DNA of 64,000 nt from Actinomadura sp. WMMA1423 (GCF_006547145.1 NZ_CP041244.1:6138001-6202000), one strand, 5' to 3'. Positions 33,759-41,435 are shown, numbered from the stretch's first letter. A program made the numbers and translations. The notes: generated by a model not told the origin, from the sequence alone.

Positions 33759-34211
33759 TTAGGGGAGCCAGCGGCCGTCGCGCATCAGGTCTCGGCCGGA
33801 CAGTTCGTTCTCCTCGCGCCATGCCTGGATGCGCTGCGGAGTGATGCGGAACCAGCGGTAGGACGTGGTCAGGCCGCGCGGGTCGAAGCCGGTGCGTTCG
33901 GCGAAGCGGTCGCCCTGATGCTTGGGCAGCGCGTCCATGTGGAGCACCTCGACCGGGCCCTCGATCATGACCACGTCCCGGGTGAGGCCCAGGCCCAGCC
34001 GGGTTGTTCGGGTGGCGGCCAGGTTCCCGCCGGTCGGGCTGTCCGCCGGTGTGGCGAGCAGCAGCGCCTCGCCGTCCCAGTCGAAGGACAGGGGTACCAG
34101 GTACGGCGCGCCGTCCGGGGAGGCGCTGGCCACCCAGACGTCGACGTCGTGGGCGAGCCGGTGCTCGGTGTCGCGGCGGCGCTCGGCGCGCGAACGGGGC
34201 GGGGCGCTCAT
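33759..34211 (-). CDS. Pyridoxamine 5'-phosphate oxidase-fold protein
   Basis: A 150-residue split-barrel protein. Strands VDVWVASASPDGAPYLVPLSFDWDG and the later TRTTRLGLG match the PNPOx-like family that binds FMN or F420. The C-terminal YRWFRITPQRIQAWREENEL is the usual ending. Members reduce diverse substrates with F420H2 or act on haem; the substrate here is unknown. It is 69 bp from the next minus-strand gene and may be co-transcribed with it. Confidence 0.85.
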   Translation of the reverse strand: MSAPPRSRAERRRDTEHRLAHDVDVWVASASPDGAPYLVPLSFDWDGEALLLATPADSPTGGNLAATRTTRLGLGLTRDVVMIEGPVEVLHMDALPKHQGDRFAERTGFDPRGLTTSYRWFRITPQRIQAWREENELSGRDLMRDGRWLP

Positions 34212-34280
34212 GGGTTCCTCGACTGGGTCATGGGAAGCGGCTCGTGGTGGGGCGGGCAGCCCGGCGTGCTACGGCTCGCA

Positions 34281-34541
34281 TCAGTTCCTCGGTGTCTGGA
34301 AGAGCGGGGCGAGGAAGGCGTCGACTTGGGCGCGGTCGTAACCGCGCATCACGATCTCGAAGGCCGGCGGCGAGATCTCGGGCGGCCTTCCGGCGCCGGC
34401 CAGTTCGGCGAGCTTGCGGAAGTAGGCCTCGACCTGGAGGCGGTGATAGCCGCGCATCTTCAGGCGGAACGGCAGTGGAGAGCCGGCCTCGAACGTCCTC
34501 AGCACCTCCACCCGCTCGGGACCGAGTTCTTGCCATGTCAT
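34281..34541 (-). CDS. Small DivIVA-motif protein
   Basis: An 86-residue protein built from two copies of one motif: FRLKMRGYHRLQVEAYF and FEIVMRGYDRAQVDAFL. This F..xxRGYxxxQVdxf pattern is the N-terminal membrane-binding motif of DivIVA/Wag31 proteins, which sense curved membrane at poles and septa. The long coiled coil of true DivIVA is absent. Duplicated short DivIVA-motif proteins are frequent in actinomycetes; function is unknown. Same strand and direction as the neighbouring flavin-fold gene. Confidence 0.8.
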   Translation of the reverse strand: MTWQELGPERVEVLRTFEAGSPLPFRLKMRGYHRLQVEAYFRKLAELAGAGRPPEISPPAFEIVMRGYDRAQVDAFLAPLFQTPRN

Positions 34542-34677
34542 GGGCGCAAGCTAGCAGCAGGCGATGACAAGGGCCGTCGAGCGGAACGGTGACGGCGGCA
34601 CGTGAGGGGCAGAGGGCGGACGGGTTCGCGCCCGGTCTGCGGGGATGTATTCGTGCTGGTGAGGGGAGAATGGGGGT

Positions 34678-35700
34678 GTGGGTCGGTGGGTCCTGCACGT
34701 TGATCTGGACCAGTTCATCGCGGCCGTCGAGGTGCTGCGCCGTCCGGAGCTTCGGGGGCGGCCGGTGGTCGTCGGCGGGGACGGCGATCCCACGAAGCGG
34801 GGCGTGGTCAGTACGGCCTCGTATGAGGCGCGCGAGTACGGCGTCCATTCCGGACTGCCGCTGCGCACGGCGGTGCGGCGCTGTCCGGAGGCCGTCTTCC
34901 TGCCCGTCGACCGGGAGCTCTACGAGTCCGTCTCGGAGCAGGTCATGGCGGCGTTGCGCGGTCTCGGCGTCGTGGTCGAGGTCCTCGGGTGGGACGAGGC
35001 GTTCCTGGCGTTCGACGGGGACGATCCGGAGGCGATGGCCTGGGAGATCCGTGAACGGGTGCGGGCCGCGACGGGGCTCGAATGCACGGTGGGCATCGGG
35101 GAGAACAAGCTCCAGGCGAAGCTGGCGACCGGGTTCGGCAAGCCGGCCGGGATCTTCCGGCTCACCGGGGCGACCTGGTTCGAGGTGCTCGGCGACCGGC
35201 CGGCCGACGCGCTGTGGGGCATCGGGGCGAAGACCGCCAAGCGGCTTAAGGGACTCGGCATCGCCACGGTGGGCGACCTCGCGGCGGCGGACCCGGAGGT
35301 CCTGGCGGGAGAGATGGGCCCCACGACCGGGCCGTGGCTGGTGCGGCTGGCCCAGGGACGGGACGGTTCGCCGGTGAGCGACGCCCCGTACGTACCGCGT
35401 TCGTGTGGGAGGGAGACCACCTACCAGCAGGATCTGGACGACTGGGAGGACGTGCGCCGGGAGGTCGTCAGGCTGGCGCGGCGGGTCGCCGATGACGTGG
35501 CCGCGGACGGCAGGGACGTCGCCCGCGTCGTCGTCAAGGTCAGGTACGCGCCGTTCATCACCGGCACCCACGGCCGGACGCTGGAGGCGCCGACGGGTGA
35601 GCCGTCCCGGATCGAGGAGGGCGCCCTCGCCGCGCTCGACCGGTTCACGGGGCGGCGCCCGGTGCGGCTGCTGGGCGTGCGCGCCGAGTTCGTCCGCTGA
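34678..35700 (+). CDS. dinB: DinB-family (Y-family) DNA polymerase
   Basis: A 340-residue Y-family translesion polymerase. The metal ligands are D9 in HVDLDQF and D106-E107 in GWDEAFL. The thumb HhH region (LWGIGAKTAKRLKGLGIATVGDL) and the little finger follow. Length is short and the protein ends at GVRAEFVR with no QxSLF-like beta-clamp motif, as in mycobacterial DinB2-type enzymes, so it may act without the clamp. GTG start preceded by GAGGGGAGA. Single gene. Confidence 0.9.
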   Translation: MGRWVLHVDLDQFIAAVEVLRRPELRGRPVVVGGDGDPTKRGVVSTASYEAREYGVHSGLPLRTAVRRCPEAVFLPVDRELYESVSEQVMAALRGLGVVVEVLGWDEAFLAFDGDDPEAMAWEIRERVRAATGLECTVGIGENKLQAKLATGFGKPAGIFRLTGATWFEVLGDRPADALWGIGAKTAKRLKGLGIATVGDLAAADPEVLAGEMGPTTGPWLVRLAQGRDGSPVSDAPYVPRSCGRETTYQQDLDDWEDVRREVVRLARRVADDVAADGRDVARVVVKVRYAPFITGTHGRTLEAPTGEPSRIEEGALAALDRFTGRRPVRLLGVRAEFVR

Positions 35701-35863
35701 CCCGGGCCGACGACCGCTGGCCTGAGCCGACCTGCGGCGATGCTCGGAAGGTGGCTGTCGTTTTCTTGACGTTTTGTAGGGTTTTGTGCTCTTGGGGGCC
35801 GGGGAGGAACGCCGTCGTTGCTCGAAGTGAGCGACCTGTAGTACGCGACGGGGAGACACGCAC

Positions 35864-36112
35864 ATGAAGAGGGTCATGACCGGGGCACTGATCGCCGCCG
35901 TGGTCGGCATCGGGGGACTGGGCGGCGCGGCGGCCGCCCAGGCGTCCCACACCGGGGACCAGAACACGCGCCAGGACTGCCGCACCTACTCCAGCGTCGA
36001 GCAGTGCGGCCAGCCGAAGCTGAACGACAAGCAGCGGGCGTGCGTGGACTCGTCGGTCCAGCAGGGCATGACCGAACGTCGCGCCACGGTGGAGTGCCAC
36101 GCCTTCGCATAG
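35864..36112 (+). CDS. Small secreted protein with four cysteines
   Basis: An 82-residue exported protein. A typical signal peptide (residues 1-27, cleavage after AQA) is followed by a mature chain of 55 residues with Cys at 39, 48, 60 and 78, probably two disulfides. The family was not recognised. The start follows GGGGAGA. Upstream, 35761-35790 is unusually T-rich (TTGACG at 35766) and may hold the promoter. Two terminators separate it from the convergent CU044_5270 gene. Confidence 0.75.
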   Translation: MKRVMTGALIAAVVGIGGLGGAAAAQASHTGDQNTRQDCRTYSSVEQCGQPKLNDKQRACVDSSVQQGMTERRATVECHAFA

Positions 36113-36169
36113 GCCCGGGCACAGGCACGCCGATGGGACCGGTGAGCCGGGTGGCCCGATGCGCTGGGG

Positions 36170-36200
36170 CCATTGCACTGGAGGGGGTCCAGTGCAATGG
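36170..36200. terminator. Perfect 13-bp hairpin with G5 loop
   Basis: Positions 36170-36182 pair with 36188-36200 without mismatch, around a GGGGG loop. It lies between convergent genes and probably ends transcription of the secreted protein gene. Confidence 0.75.
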
Positions 36201-36216
36201 GGGGATCCGGCGCTGC

Positions 36217-36248
36217 GAGGGGCCCGTCCCGCATGGGACGGGCCCCTC
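36217..36248. terminator. Bidirectional terminator between convergent genes
   Basis: A perfect 14-bp stem pairs 36217-36230 with 36235-36248 around a GCAT loop, 16 bp from the stop of the minus-strand CU044_5270 gene. Confidence 0.8.
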
Positions 36249-36264
36249 GTCATGCCGGGAACGC

Positions 36265-37482
36265 TCAGCGCGGCGGTGGCGTGTTGGTCCACTCGGTGAT
36301 CTCGAACGCCCGGTAGGCGGCCATCTCGCCGGGCTTGTGGAAGCGGTCGGGCATGTCCTGCGCCCTCAACGAGCGCGGCCGGCCGTCGTCACCCGGGGGA
36401 AGCGGCCGGCTGCCGTGCGGCGGCGTGGCCACCAGATCGCGGATGGCGAGCAGGGAACCGGTGGCGGGGTCGACGATGAACTGGCGCCGGTAGGTGCCGA
36501 GCTGCTTGGGGGCGGTGAACAGGCCCAGAGGCGTGGTGGTCTTCAGTGGCAGCGACACCGCCGTCCCGGCGCGGCCGAGCGGATCGGTCGTCCGGCCCTC
36601 GGGCCTGACGCCGGGCATGCCGGAGAGCATCCGGAAGACCGCCGCCCGCACCTTGGGCGGCGCCGGCTGCTCGGACAGCAGCTCCCCGGCGAGGTCGCTC
36701 AGAGCCCGGACACGCTCCTGCCCCCGCAAGGCGCGGATCGGCTCCTCCTTCTCACCGTCCTTCGAGACCGCGTGCCAATGCCCCTTGAGGCCCAGCAGGA
36801 CACCCTCCAGTGCCTTCGGCTCCGTGGGCAGCGCGGCGATCTGTCCCGGCGTCATGCCGTAGAACTTCTCGACGGACGCCGGCCACGGGGCCTCTCCGCC
36901 CTGCTGCGGGGACATGTCCAGGTCGACCTGCCCCCCTCCTCCCTCGGGATCCGGTACGTGGACCCAGGACGGTGACCCCGCCGCCTGCCACCGCTGCTTG
37001 TCCCGGGGAGTGACGGGAAGGCCCTGCAGATCGAAGTGGGTATTGCGGCTCAGACCGTTTCGATCCGTCCAGGTCTCGTTTCCCTGCCTTGAATCGACCT
37101 TGTAGTGCTTCTCGGCGCTCTTGCCGACCGCGTAGATCTCGCCCATGACGGTCCTGGTGTGCCAGTACTTCCCCGTCGGCGCCTTCGCGGCGTTGGTCGC
37201 GGCCACCAGGAGCACGTTGCCGTTCAGGGGGACGGTGTTCTCCACGCGGGGATCGCCGCTCGGGTCGCCGTCCCCCGTGGAGACGACGACCGCCACGGTC
37301 CCGGCGGCGACGGCGGCCGTGGCGGCCACGCTCACCAGCTGGATCCGCAGACGGCGCCGGCTGCGGGGACGGGGACGCGCTCCGGCGCCGTCCCGCCAGT
37401 CGATTCGGGCGGCCAGCCGCTCTGGGGGCTCCTCAACCGCGAGACCGGTCCGCATCTGCCGCAGGGCGTCGATTTCATCCAT
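36265..37482 (-). CDS. CU044_5270 family membrane protein (likely sigma-factor partner)
   Basis: A 405-residue protein starting MDEIDALRQMRTGLAVEEP. A short cytoplasmic N-domain is followed by one membrane segment (about residues 52-75) and a large exported domain. The N-terminal D.IDxLRxxR pattern and the partner gene mark the CU044_5270 family, found in actinobacteria directly after an ECF sigma factor gene. The topology suggests an anti-sigma-like sensor. The start lies 2 nt after the sigma stop with AGGAG just upstream, so translation is coupled; the longer frame upstream is only overlap with the sigma gene. Confidence 0.85.
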   Translation of the reverse strand: MDEIDALRQMRTGLAVEEPPERLAARIDWRDGAGARPRPRSRRRLRIQLVSVAATAAVAAGTVAVVVSTGDGDPSGDPRVENTVPLNGNVLLVAATNAAKAPTGKYWHTRTVMGEIYAVGKSAEKHYKVDSRQGNETWTDRNGLSRNTHFDLQGLPVTPRDKQRWQAAGSPSWVHVPDPEGGGGQVDLDMSPQQGGEAPWPASVEKFYGMTPGQIAALPTEPKALEGVLLGLKGHWHAVSKDGEKEEPIRALRGQERVRALSDLAGELLSEQPAPPKVRAAVFRMLSGMPGVRPEGRTTDPLGRAGTAVSLPLKTTTPLGLFTAPKQLGTYRRQFIVDPATGSLLAIRDLVATPPHGSRPLPPGDDGRPRSLRAQDMPDRFHKPGEMAAYRAFEITEWTNTPPPR

Positions 37483-37484
37483 GT

Positions 37485-38063
37485 CTACTCCTGGGGGAGG
37501 GCTCGTGCGGGGAGGGCCTTGCGCAGCTTGGCCCGGCTCCGGTGGATCTTGGCCTTGACGGTGCCGACCGGCAGGCCGAGCACCGCCGCGATCTCGGCGT
37601 AGGACATCTCGCCCCACGCCAGCAGCAGGACGGCGTTGCGGTCCTGCGCGCCCAGCGAGGCCAGCGCCCGCGCCAGGTCCGGGCCGCACGCCGCCGCCGA
37701 GGCCCGGTCGCTCGCCCGGTCGGCGACACCGTCCTCGGCCGGGTCGGTGCCGGTCCGGGCGAAGGCCCGGTACATGCGGGTCTCCTGGCGGTGGTGCTTG
37801 GCGATCTGGTTGCTGGCGATGCCCCACAGCCAGGCGCCGAACTCGGCGCGGCCGTCGAACCTGTCGCGCCGCCGGAACGCCGTCGCGAACGCCTCCGACA
37901 CGACGTCGTCGGCGAGGGCGGGCCCGAGCCGCCGCCTGGCATAGGCGTGGAGCCGCGGCGCGTGGCGGCGGAACAGCTCACCGAACACCTCGGGCTCGTC
38001 CAGCGAGGCGGCGACGAGCGCCGCGTCGTCGAGCTCATCGCGGGCGTCGCTCAACACGGCCAT
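37485..38063 (-). CDS. ECF RNA polymerase sigma factor
   Basis: A 192-residue ECF sigma factor. Region 2 shows FGELFRRHAPRLHAYARRRLGPALADDVVSEAFATAFRRRDRF, and region 4 shows ARALASLGAQDRNAVLLLAWGEMSYAEIAAVLGLPVGTVKAKIHRSRAKLR. A GTG at 38111 would add 16 residues; it falls where transcription from the ECF-like promoter at 38119-38143 would begin and could be a leaderless start. The gene is followed, 2 nt on, by a CU044_5270 protein that probably modulates it. Confidence 0.9.
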   Translation of the reverse strand: MAVLSDARDELDDAALVAASLDEPEVFGELFRRHAPRLHAYARRRLGPALADDVVSEAFATAFRRRDRFDGRAEFGAWLWGIASNQIAKHHRQETRMYRAFARTGTDPAEDGVADRASDRASAAACGPDLARALASLGAQDRNAVLLLAWGEMSYAEIAAVLGLPVGTVKAKIHRSRAKLRKALPARALPQE

Positions 38064-38118
38064 GGGCGTCTCTTCATAGAGGGCGTCTCCATGTCTGGGG
38101 GGTGCTGACACCTCCCTC

Positions 38119-38143
38119 TATCCCGAACCCCCCTGCCCGGTTG
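38119..38143 (-). promoter_or_regulatory. ECF-type promoter of the sigma operon
   Basis: On the minus strand CAACC (38143-38139) and GGGATA (38124-38119) are separated by 14 bp. AAC-type -35 elements are typical of ECF sigma factors, so autoregulation is likely. Start of transcription would fall at about 38112-38111. Confidence 0.4.
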
Positions 38144-38235
38144 CACGCCGGCACCGGCCTTCCCGGGCGAGGCGCACCTGCCCAGCCGCGTGCCTTCCGC
38201 GACCGGGGGACGGTTGCGGCTTCGCCCACTTCTTG

Positions 38236-38267
38236 GACGATCATGATCGTCGGTCCGTAGCGGACCG
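38236..38267. promoter_or_regulatory. Two abutting palindromes upstream of the 47-aa gene
   Basis: GACGATCATGATCGTC (38236-38251) is a perfect 16-bp palindrome. It shares its last base with a second dyad, CGGTCCG-TAG-CGGACCG (38251-38267). Together they lie 40-70 bp before a tiny gene and probably bind one or two dimeric regulators. TTGGAC at 38233-38238 may be a -35 element overlapping the first. Confidence 0.6.
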
Positions 38268-38306
38268 CGTACTTGTTCGAGTGCCGGAAAACTGAGGAGC
38301 ATCCAT

Positions 38307-38450
38307 ATGAGCAACGAGCCTGGCCCCTTCGAGCCGGACCCCAAGATCAACGAGATCCTGGAGGTCGCCGAGAGCATCGGCACGGAGGAGGCCCTTCAGG
38401 CGGCTGACGAGATGGTCAACAACCTCGACGAGACGCCCAAGGAGAACTAG
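38307..38450 (+). CDS. 47-aa acidic protein of unknown function
   Basis: A 47-residue reading frame with GAGGAG (38294-38299) before its ATG and a textbook terminator 39 nt after its stop. The protein is strongly acidic; after a Pro-rich start (NEPGPFEPDP) it appears helical (INEILEVAESIGTEEALQAADEMVNNLDE). No signal peptide, Cys or recognised family. The defined signals on both sides and normal codon use make it a real gene. It could be a regulator, a toxin/antitoxin-like partner or a peptide precursor; none can be shown from sequence. Confidence 0.7.
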   Translation: MSNEPGPFEPDPKINEILEVAESIGTEEALQAADEMVNNLDETPKEN

Positions 38451-38488
38451 GAGCCGCGCCTTCGCGAGGCTCCCCGAACGCACGACGG

Positions 38489-38521
38489 ACCGGTTCCCAC
38501 GCCCCTGGCGTGGGAACCGGT
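38489..38521 (+). terminator. Terminator with U-tract after the 47-aa gene
   Basis: Positions 38490-38503 pair with 38507-38520 (14 bp, extended by A-T at 38489/38521), followed by TCCTTTTTC. A classical intrinsic terminator. Confidence 0.9.
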
Positions 38522-38866
38522 TCCTTTTTCCAGATCTCAGCATCGGCCGAGAGGCACGACCGGCCGTCCGTCATGATTCGGAGCGGCTGCTGGAGCGCCC
38601 GCGGCGACCGAGCATGAGGGCTGGTCGTGTGGCCTGACCGCTTGTCCGGCCGGCTGTCTCCGAGACCCGCGCCGGCCTGATCGAGGCGATCGGCTTGTCC
38701 CTGCCCAGAGCGGGCGCCGCCATGGACACCGGAGGGCGAACCGGTGCGGCCGGGGTCTTCCCCGCTCGGTCCGTGATCGTCTGCCTCGTCGGCGATGTGC
38801 TGAGGGAAGGGTCGCCTGAGCGGTCCGAGGCCACTCCGATGGAGGGGACCGAGATGAAAGAAGAGA
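38522..38866. other. Interval without recognisable gene
   Basis: Frames here have irregular codon use and no ribosome binding sites or homology that could be recognised. It may be decayed sequence from the same event that left the RepSA-like relic nearby. Confidence 0.4.
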
Positions 38867-38898
38867 GCGGCCCCACCTCCATCCGGGGGTGGGACCGC
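38867..38898 (-). terminator. Terminator of the 39-aa minus-strand gene
   Basis: Read on the minus strand, a stem of about 14 bp (38898-38888 with 38877-38867, one mismatch, extended by three inner pairs) is followed by a pyrimidine-rich CTCTTCTTTC run. It lies 79 nt after the 39-aa gene. Confidence 0.6.
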
Positions 38899-38976
38899 AA
38901 TGTGGATCACTGACGAGATGTCAGCAGAGAGGCCATGGAAGGCCCCTCAGCCGAACACCTTGTCCAGGGATCGGGT

Positions 38977-39096
38977 TCACTCGTCGTCCGAGCCCGCCAG
39001 GTCCTCGACCGTGTCGGCCTCGGTCCGGATGGGCGTCGGGTCCGGCTCGGAACCGGTCTGCTCCGACGCGTCGCCTTGGTCCTTGTATGTACCCAC
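38977..39096 (-). CDS. 39-aa acidic protein of unknown function
   Basis: A 39-codon frame starting at GTG 39096 with GAGGAGAGAG upstream and stopping at TGA 38977-38979. The peptide (start GTYKDQGDASEQ, end TVEDLAGSDDE) is very acidic and lacks Cys or a signal sequence. A terminator-like hairpin follows and dyads precede it, supporting a real transcription unit. It resembles the 47-aa gene in size, acidity and isolation, but not clearly in sequence. Function unknown. Confidence 0.5.
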   Translation of the reverse strand: MGTYKDQGDASEQTGSEPDPTPIRTEADTVEDLAGSDDE

Positions 39097-39119
39097 TGAC
39101 TCTCTCCTCACGGATAAGC

Positions 39120-39188
39120 CTGAAGGCACAGGGCGCCAATCAGCGTCGATGCAGATCGACGTGACTCGCTCTCACCCCGTGCCTTCAG
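39120..39188. promoter_or_regulatory. Dyads upstream of the 39-aa gene
   Basis: CTGAAGGCAC (39120-39129) is the exact complement of GTGCCTTCAG (39179-39188), and within the 49-bp gap GTCGAT-GCAG-ATCGAC (39145-39160) forms a second dyad. On the minus strand this could fold into a long leader RNA or mark paired regulator sites. Confidence 0.4.
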
Positions 39189-39216
39189 AGCACTAATGCA
39201 AACCTCAGACACCGGG

Positions 39217-39239
39217 CAGTCATCACCGAGTGATGACTG
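39217..39239. promoter_or_regulatory. Perfect 10-bp-arm palindrome
   Basis: CAGTCATCAC-CGA-GTGATGACTG is an exact inverted repeat with a 3-bp centre. It is AT-richer than its surroundings and has the shape of an operator or a small element end. Confidence 0.5.
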
Positions 39240-39382
39240 AGAGCGAAGGAATCTTTAGTTGTGGCTTGATCATCTCGCCGAGAAGGGACAGGGTCAAATC
39301 GGCTGGACGATGCCGGTCGACACTGGAGCCGGATGCCGCAGATCGGTTCCCGCCTCGCGCGGGCACCCAGCACGACCCACAT

Positions 39383-39488
39383 CGACGCAAGTGGGCTCAC
39401 ACGCTTGGGGTACGACGAGCACTTCTCCTCCAAGCCACGCCGCTACCCGGTCATCCTCACCGAGCCGCGTCAGGCTCGCGCCGATCAT
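39383..39488 (+). pseudogene. Probable relic of a RepSA-like replication initiator
   Basis: One frame gives RRKWAHTLG, and after a one-base shift at 39407-39410 the next gives GYDEHFSSKPRRYPVILTEPRQARADH. Joined, this resembles the C-terminal motif of pSAM2-type RepSA initiators as remembered (KWAHxLGFxGHFxTKSRRYS, then LRxAR). No integrase, excisionase or attachment site was found nearby, so only a short decayed remnant of an actinomycete integrative element seems to remain. Confidence 0.45.
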
Positions 39489-40021
39489 GCAGCCCAGACA
39501 GCCCGCCAAGCGGCAGGACAACACGGGCCCGGCCCGAACCCAACCTGCTTCACCAATGGTTCAAGGCGGTCTGCGGCCGCACCGGGCCGGCTCGGCGCCA
39601 GGTCTTCGCTTCCGCTCGGACCGCGTCGGAGACCCGGCATTGATGCCGGTCCGGCTCGCCGTAAGTGCAGGCCGCAACCTTAGGCCATGGACCCTCCAAA
39701 GGACCTTCGGTCGCCGGCCGAACGATCAACCCGGCACTTACCGCTCGCCGTTGTCGGATATCGCCGGGCCATCCACTCTGCGACCCGACAATCAACATCT
39801 GGACGACCTGGCTAGACAGTCGTGCCCAATCCCCTCCAGCCGCCGGGAGAGCACCTCCCGGTGGCATCTTTTGCCAAGTTCACATCGATAATCAGTACCC
39901 ATCGCAGCAACTGGCGCATGGGCCGCGGCCGGTTCTCGGCTCGCGCGGGACCCCGCGTGGGCCTCGCGACAGGCCATTGAAGGCAGGCAGATGCTGCCCG
40001 TCCACCGGTTGAGCTGAGAGG
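39489..40021. other. Interval without recognisable gene
   Basis: Codon use is irregular and G+C lower than in the genes around it. No start with a ribosome binding site and no recognised protein were found. Probably decayed sequence beside the RepSA-like relic. Confidence 0.45.
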
Positions 40022-40064
40022 GGCCCGTCCCACACGGGACGGCCGCTCGCCATGTCAGGCGAGC
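40022..40064 (-). terminator. Terminator of the Lrp-family gene
   Basis: Two hairpins end the minus-strand gene: 40045-40051 with 40058-40064, overlapping the stop codon, and 40025-40031 with 40036-40042 around ACAC. The second resembles the 36217-36248 terminator in sequence. Confidence 0.6.
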
Positions 40065-40537
40065 GGGAGGGGGCGGCGGGGGACCGGGGCCGACTGGAGG
40101 ATCGACGTCGTCGTCTTCGCGTACGGGGTGAAGCGGTCGAGGATCGGTTCGAGCTCCTCGACGGTGCGCAGGTGCGCGATGAAGTAGAAGCAGTCGTCGC
40201 CCGTGATGCGGTGGCACTCCACGATCTGCGGGATCTCGTCGGCGATCTTCGGGATGCGGCTCAGCTCGCGCGGGCTCGGGCTCACCCGGACGAGGACGGC
40301 GATCGGGAAGCCGAGCGCGACCGGGTCGACGGTGGCGTGGTAGCCGGTGATGACGCCGGTGTCCTCCAGGCGCTGGACGCGTTCGGCGACGGCCGGGGCG
40401 GACAGGGCGACGCGCCGGCCCAGCTCCGCGAGGGACGCCCGGCCGTCCCGCTGCAGCTCCGTGAGGATCCGTAGGTCGATCGGGTCGAGCGGCTTGGGTT
40501 CGTAGGCGCGGCCCGGTCGGCCCCTTCGGTTCGCCAT
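40055..40537 (-). CDS. Lrp/AsnC-family regulator
   Basis: A 160-residue regulator. The N-terminal winged helix-turn-helix has LDPIDLRILTELQRDGRASLAELGRRVALSAPAVAERVQRLE (residues 17-58), and the C-terminal RAM domain has IVECHRITGDDCFYFIAHL. Such proteins form octamers that respond to amino acids. It is divergent from an EamA-type exporter gene only 34 bp away, so it probably regulates that exporter, as Lrp-type regulators often do with amino-acid efflux genes. Confidence 0.92.
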   Translation of the reverse strand: MANRRGRPGRAYEPKPLDPIDLRILTELQRDGRASLAELGRRVALSAPAVAERVQRLEDTGVITGYHATVDPVALGFPIAVLVRVSPSPRELSRIPKIADEIPQIVECHRITGDDCFYFIAHLRTVEELEPILDRFTPYAKTTTSILQSAPVPRRPLPLA

Positions 40538-40571
40538 TCCTCCAATTTACGGACCGGCCGACGATACGGCC

Positions 40572-41435
40572 ATGCGCTTTCCGCCCTGGTCGTACTTTGT
40601 CGGAAGTGCGGTCTTCCACTACCTGGGACCCTCGTTCGCCGTGCTCCTGTTCTCCCGCGTCGGCCCTCTGGGCGTGGCCGGGGTACGGATCTGGAGCGCC
40701 GCCGTCGTCTTCGCCCTCTGGCGCAGGCCCTGGCGGACGTTCACGCGCCACACCTGGCGGACGGTCCTGGTGTGGGGCGCCGTGCTCGCGGTGATGAACT
40801 CGTCCTTCTATATGGCGATCGCACGGTTGCCCCTGGCGACCGTGGCGGCGATCGAGTTCCTGCCCGTCATCGTCCTGGCGGCCCTAGGTATAAGGACAAG
40901 GCGCAACCTCGTCGCACTCGTCGCGGCGGTGGGGGGCGTGTACGTCCTGACGGAGGTGCGGATAGAAGGGGAGCCGCTCGGGTTCGTCTTCGCGTTCGCC
41001 AACGCCGCGCTGTTCGCGTTGTACATCGTCGTCGCCCACAAGGCCGCCCAAACCAACAGCGCCGCCGCCGAGTCCGACAGCGCCGCAGGCTCGGGAGGCG
41101 CTGGTGGGATCGACGGGCTTGCCATGGCGATGGTCGCGGCGAGCGTGGTGGCCCTTCCCATCGGCGGCGTGCAGGCGGTGCCCGTGCTGACCGATCCGGT
41201 CGTGCTCGCGGCGGGTGTCGGCGTCGGGATCTCCTCGTCGGTCATCCCGTACGTCTGTGACCAGCTCGCGATGGCGCGGCTCAGCCGTGCCACCTACGCG
41301 CTGATGGTGTCGCTGCTTCCGGCGACCGCCGCCGTGACCGGGCTGGTGGTGCTGCGGCAGGTGCCCTCCCCGGCGGAGGTCGTCGGAGTGGGGTTGGTGA
41401 TCGCCGGGGTGGCGGTGCACCGTGGAGAACGTTGA
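40572..41435 (+). CDS. EamA/DMT-family transporter
   Basis: A 287-residue membrane protein with about ten hydrophobic segments arranged as two EamA repeats. The first repeat includes LPLATVAAIEFLPVIVLAALG, a typical signature before the fifth helix. Family members export amino acids or metabolites (RhtA-like). It is divergent from the Lrp regulator and 13 nt upstream of an aldo/keto reductase gene, with which it is probably co-transcribed. Confidence 0.9.
   Translation: MRFPPWSYFVGSAVFHYLGPSFAVLLFSRVGPLGVAGVRIWSAAVVFALWRRPWRTFTRHTWRTVLVWGAVLAVMNSSFYMAIARLPLATVAAIEFLPVIVLAALGIRTRRNLVALVAAVGGVYVLTEVRIEGEPLGFVFAFANAALFALYIVVAHKAAQTNSAAAESDSAAGSGGAGGIDGLAMAMVAASVVALPIGGVQAVPVLTDPVVLAAGVGVGISSSVIPYVCDQLAMARLSRATYALMVSLLPATAAVTGLVVLRQVPSPAEVVGVGLVIAGVAVHRGER

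Noticed and set aside
39230..39891. Intact protein genes on the plus strand in the 39.2-39.9 kb interval
   Set aside because: Frames have Pro/Arg/Ser-rich, irregular codon use and no ribosome binding sites. Only a short RepSA-like relic is supported.
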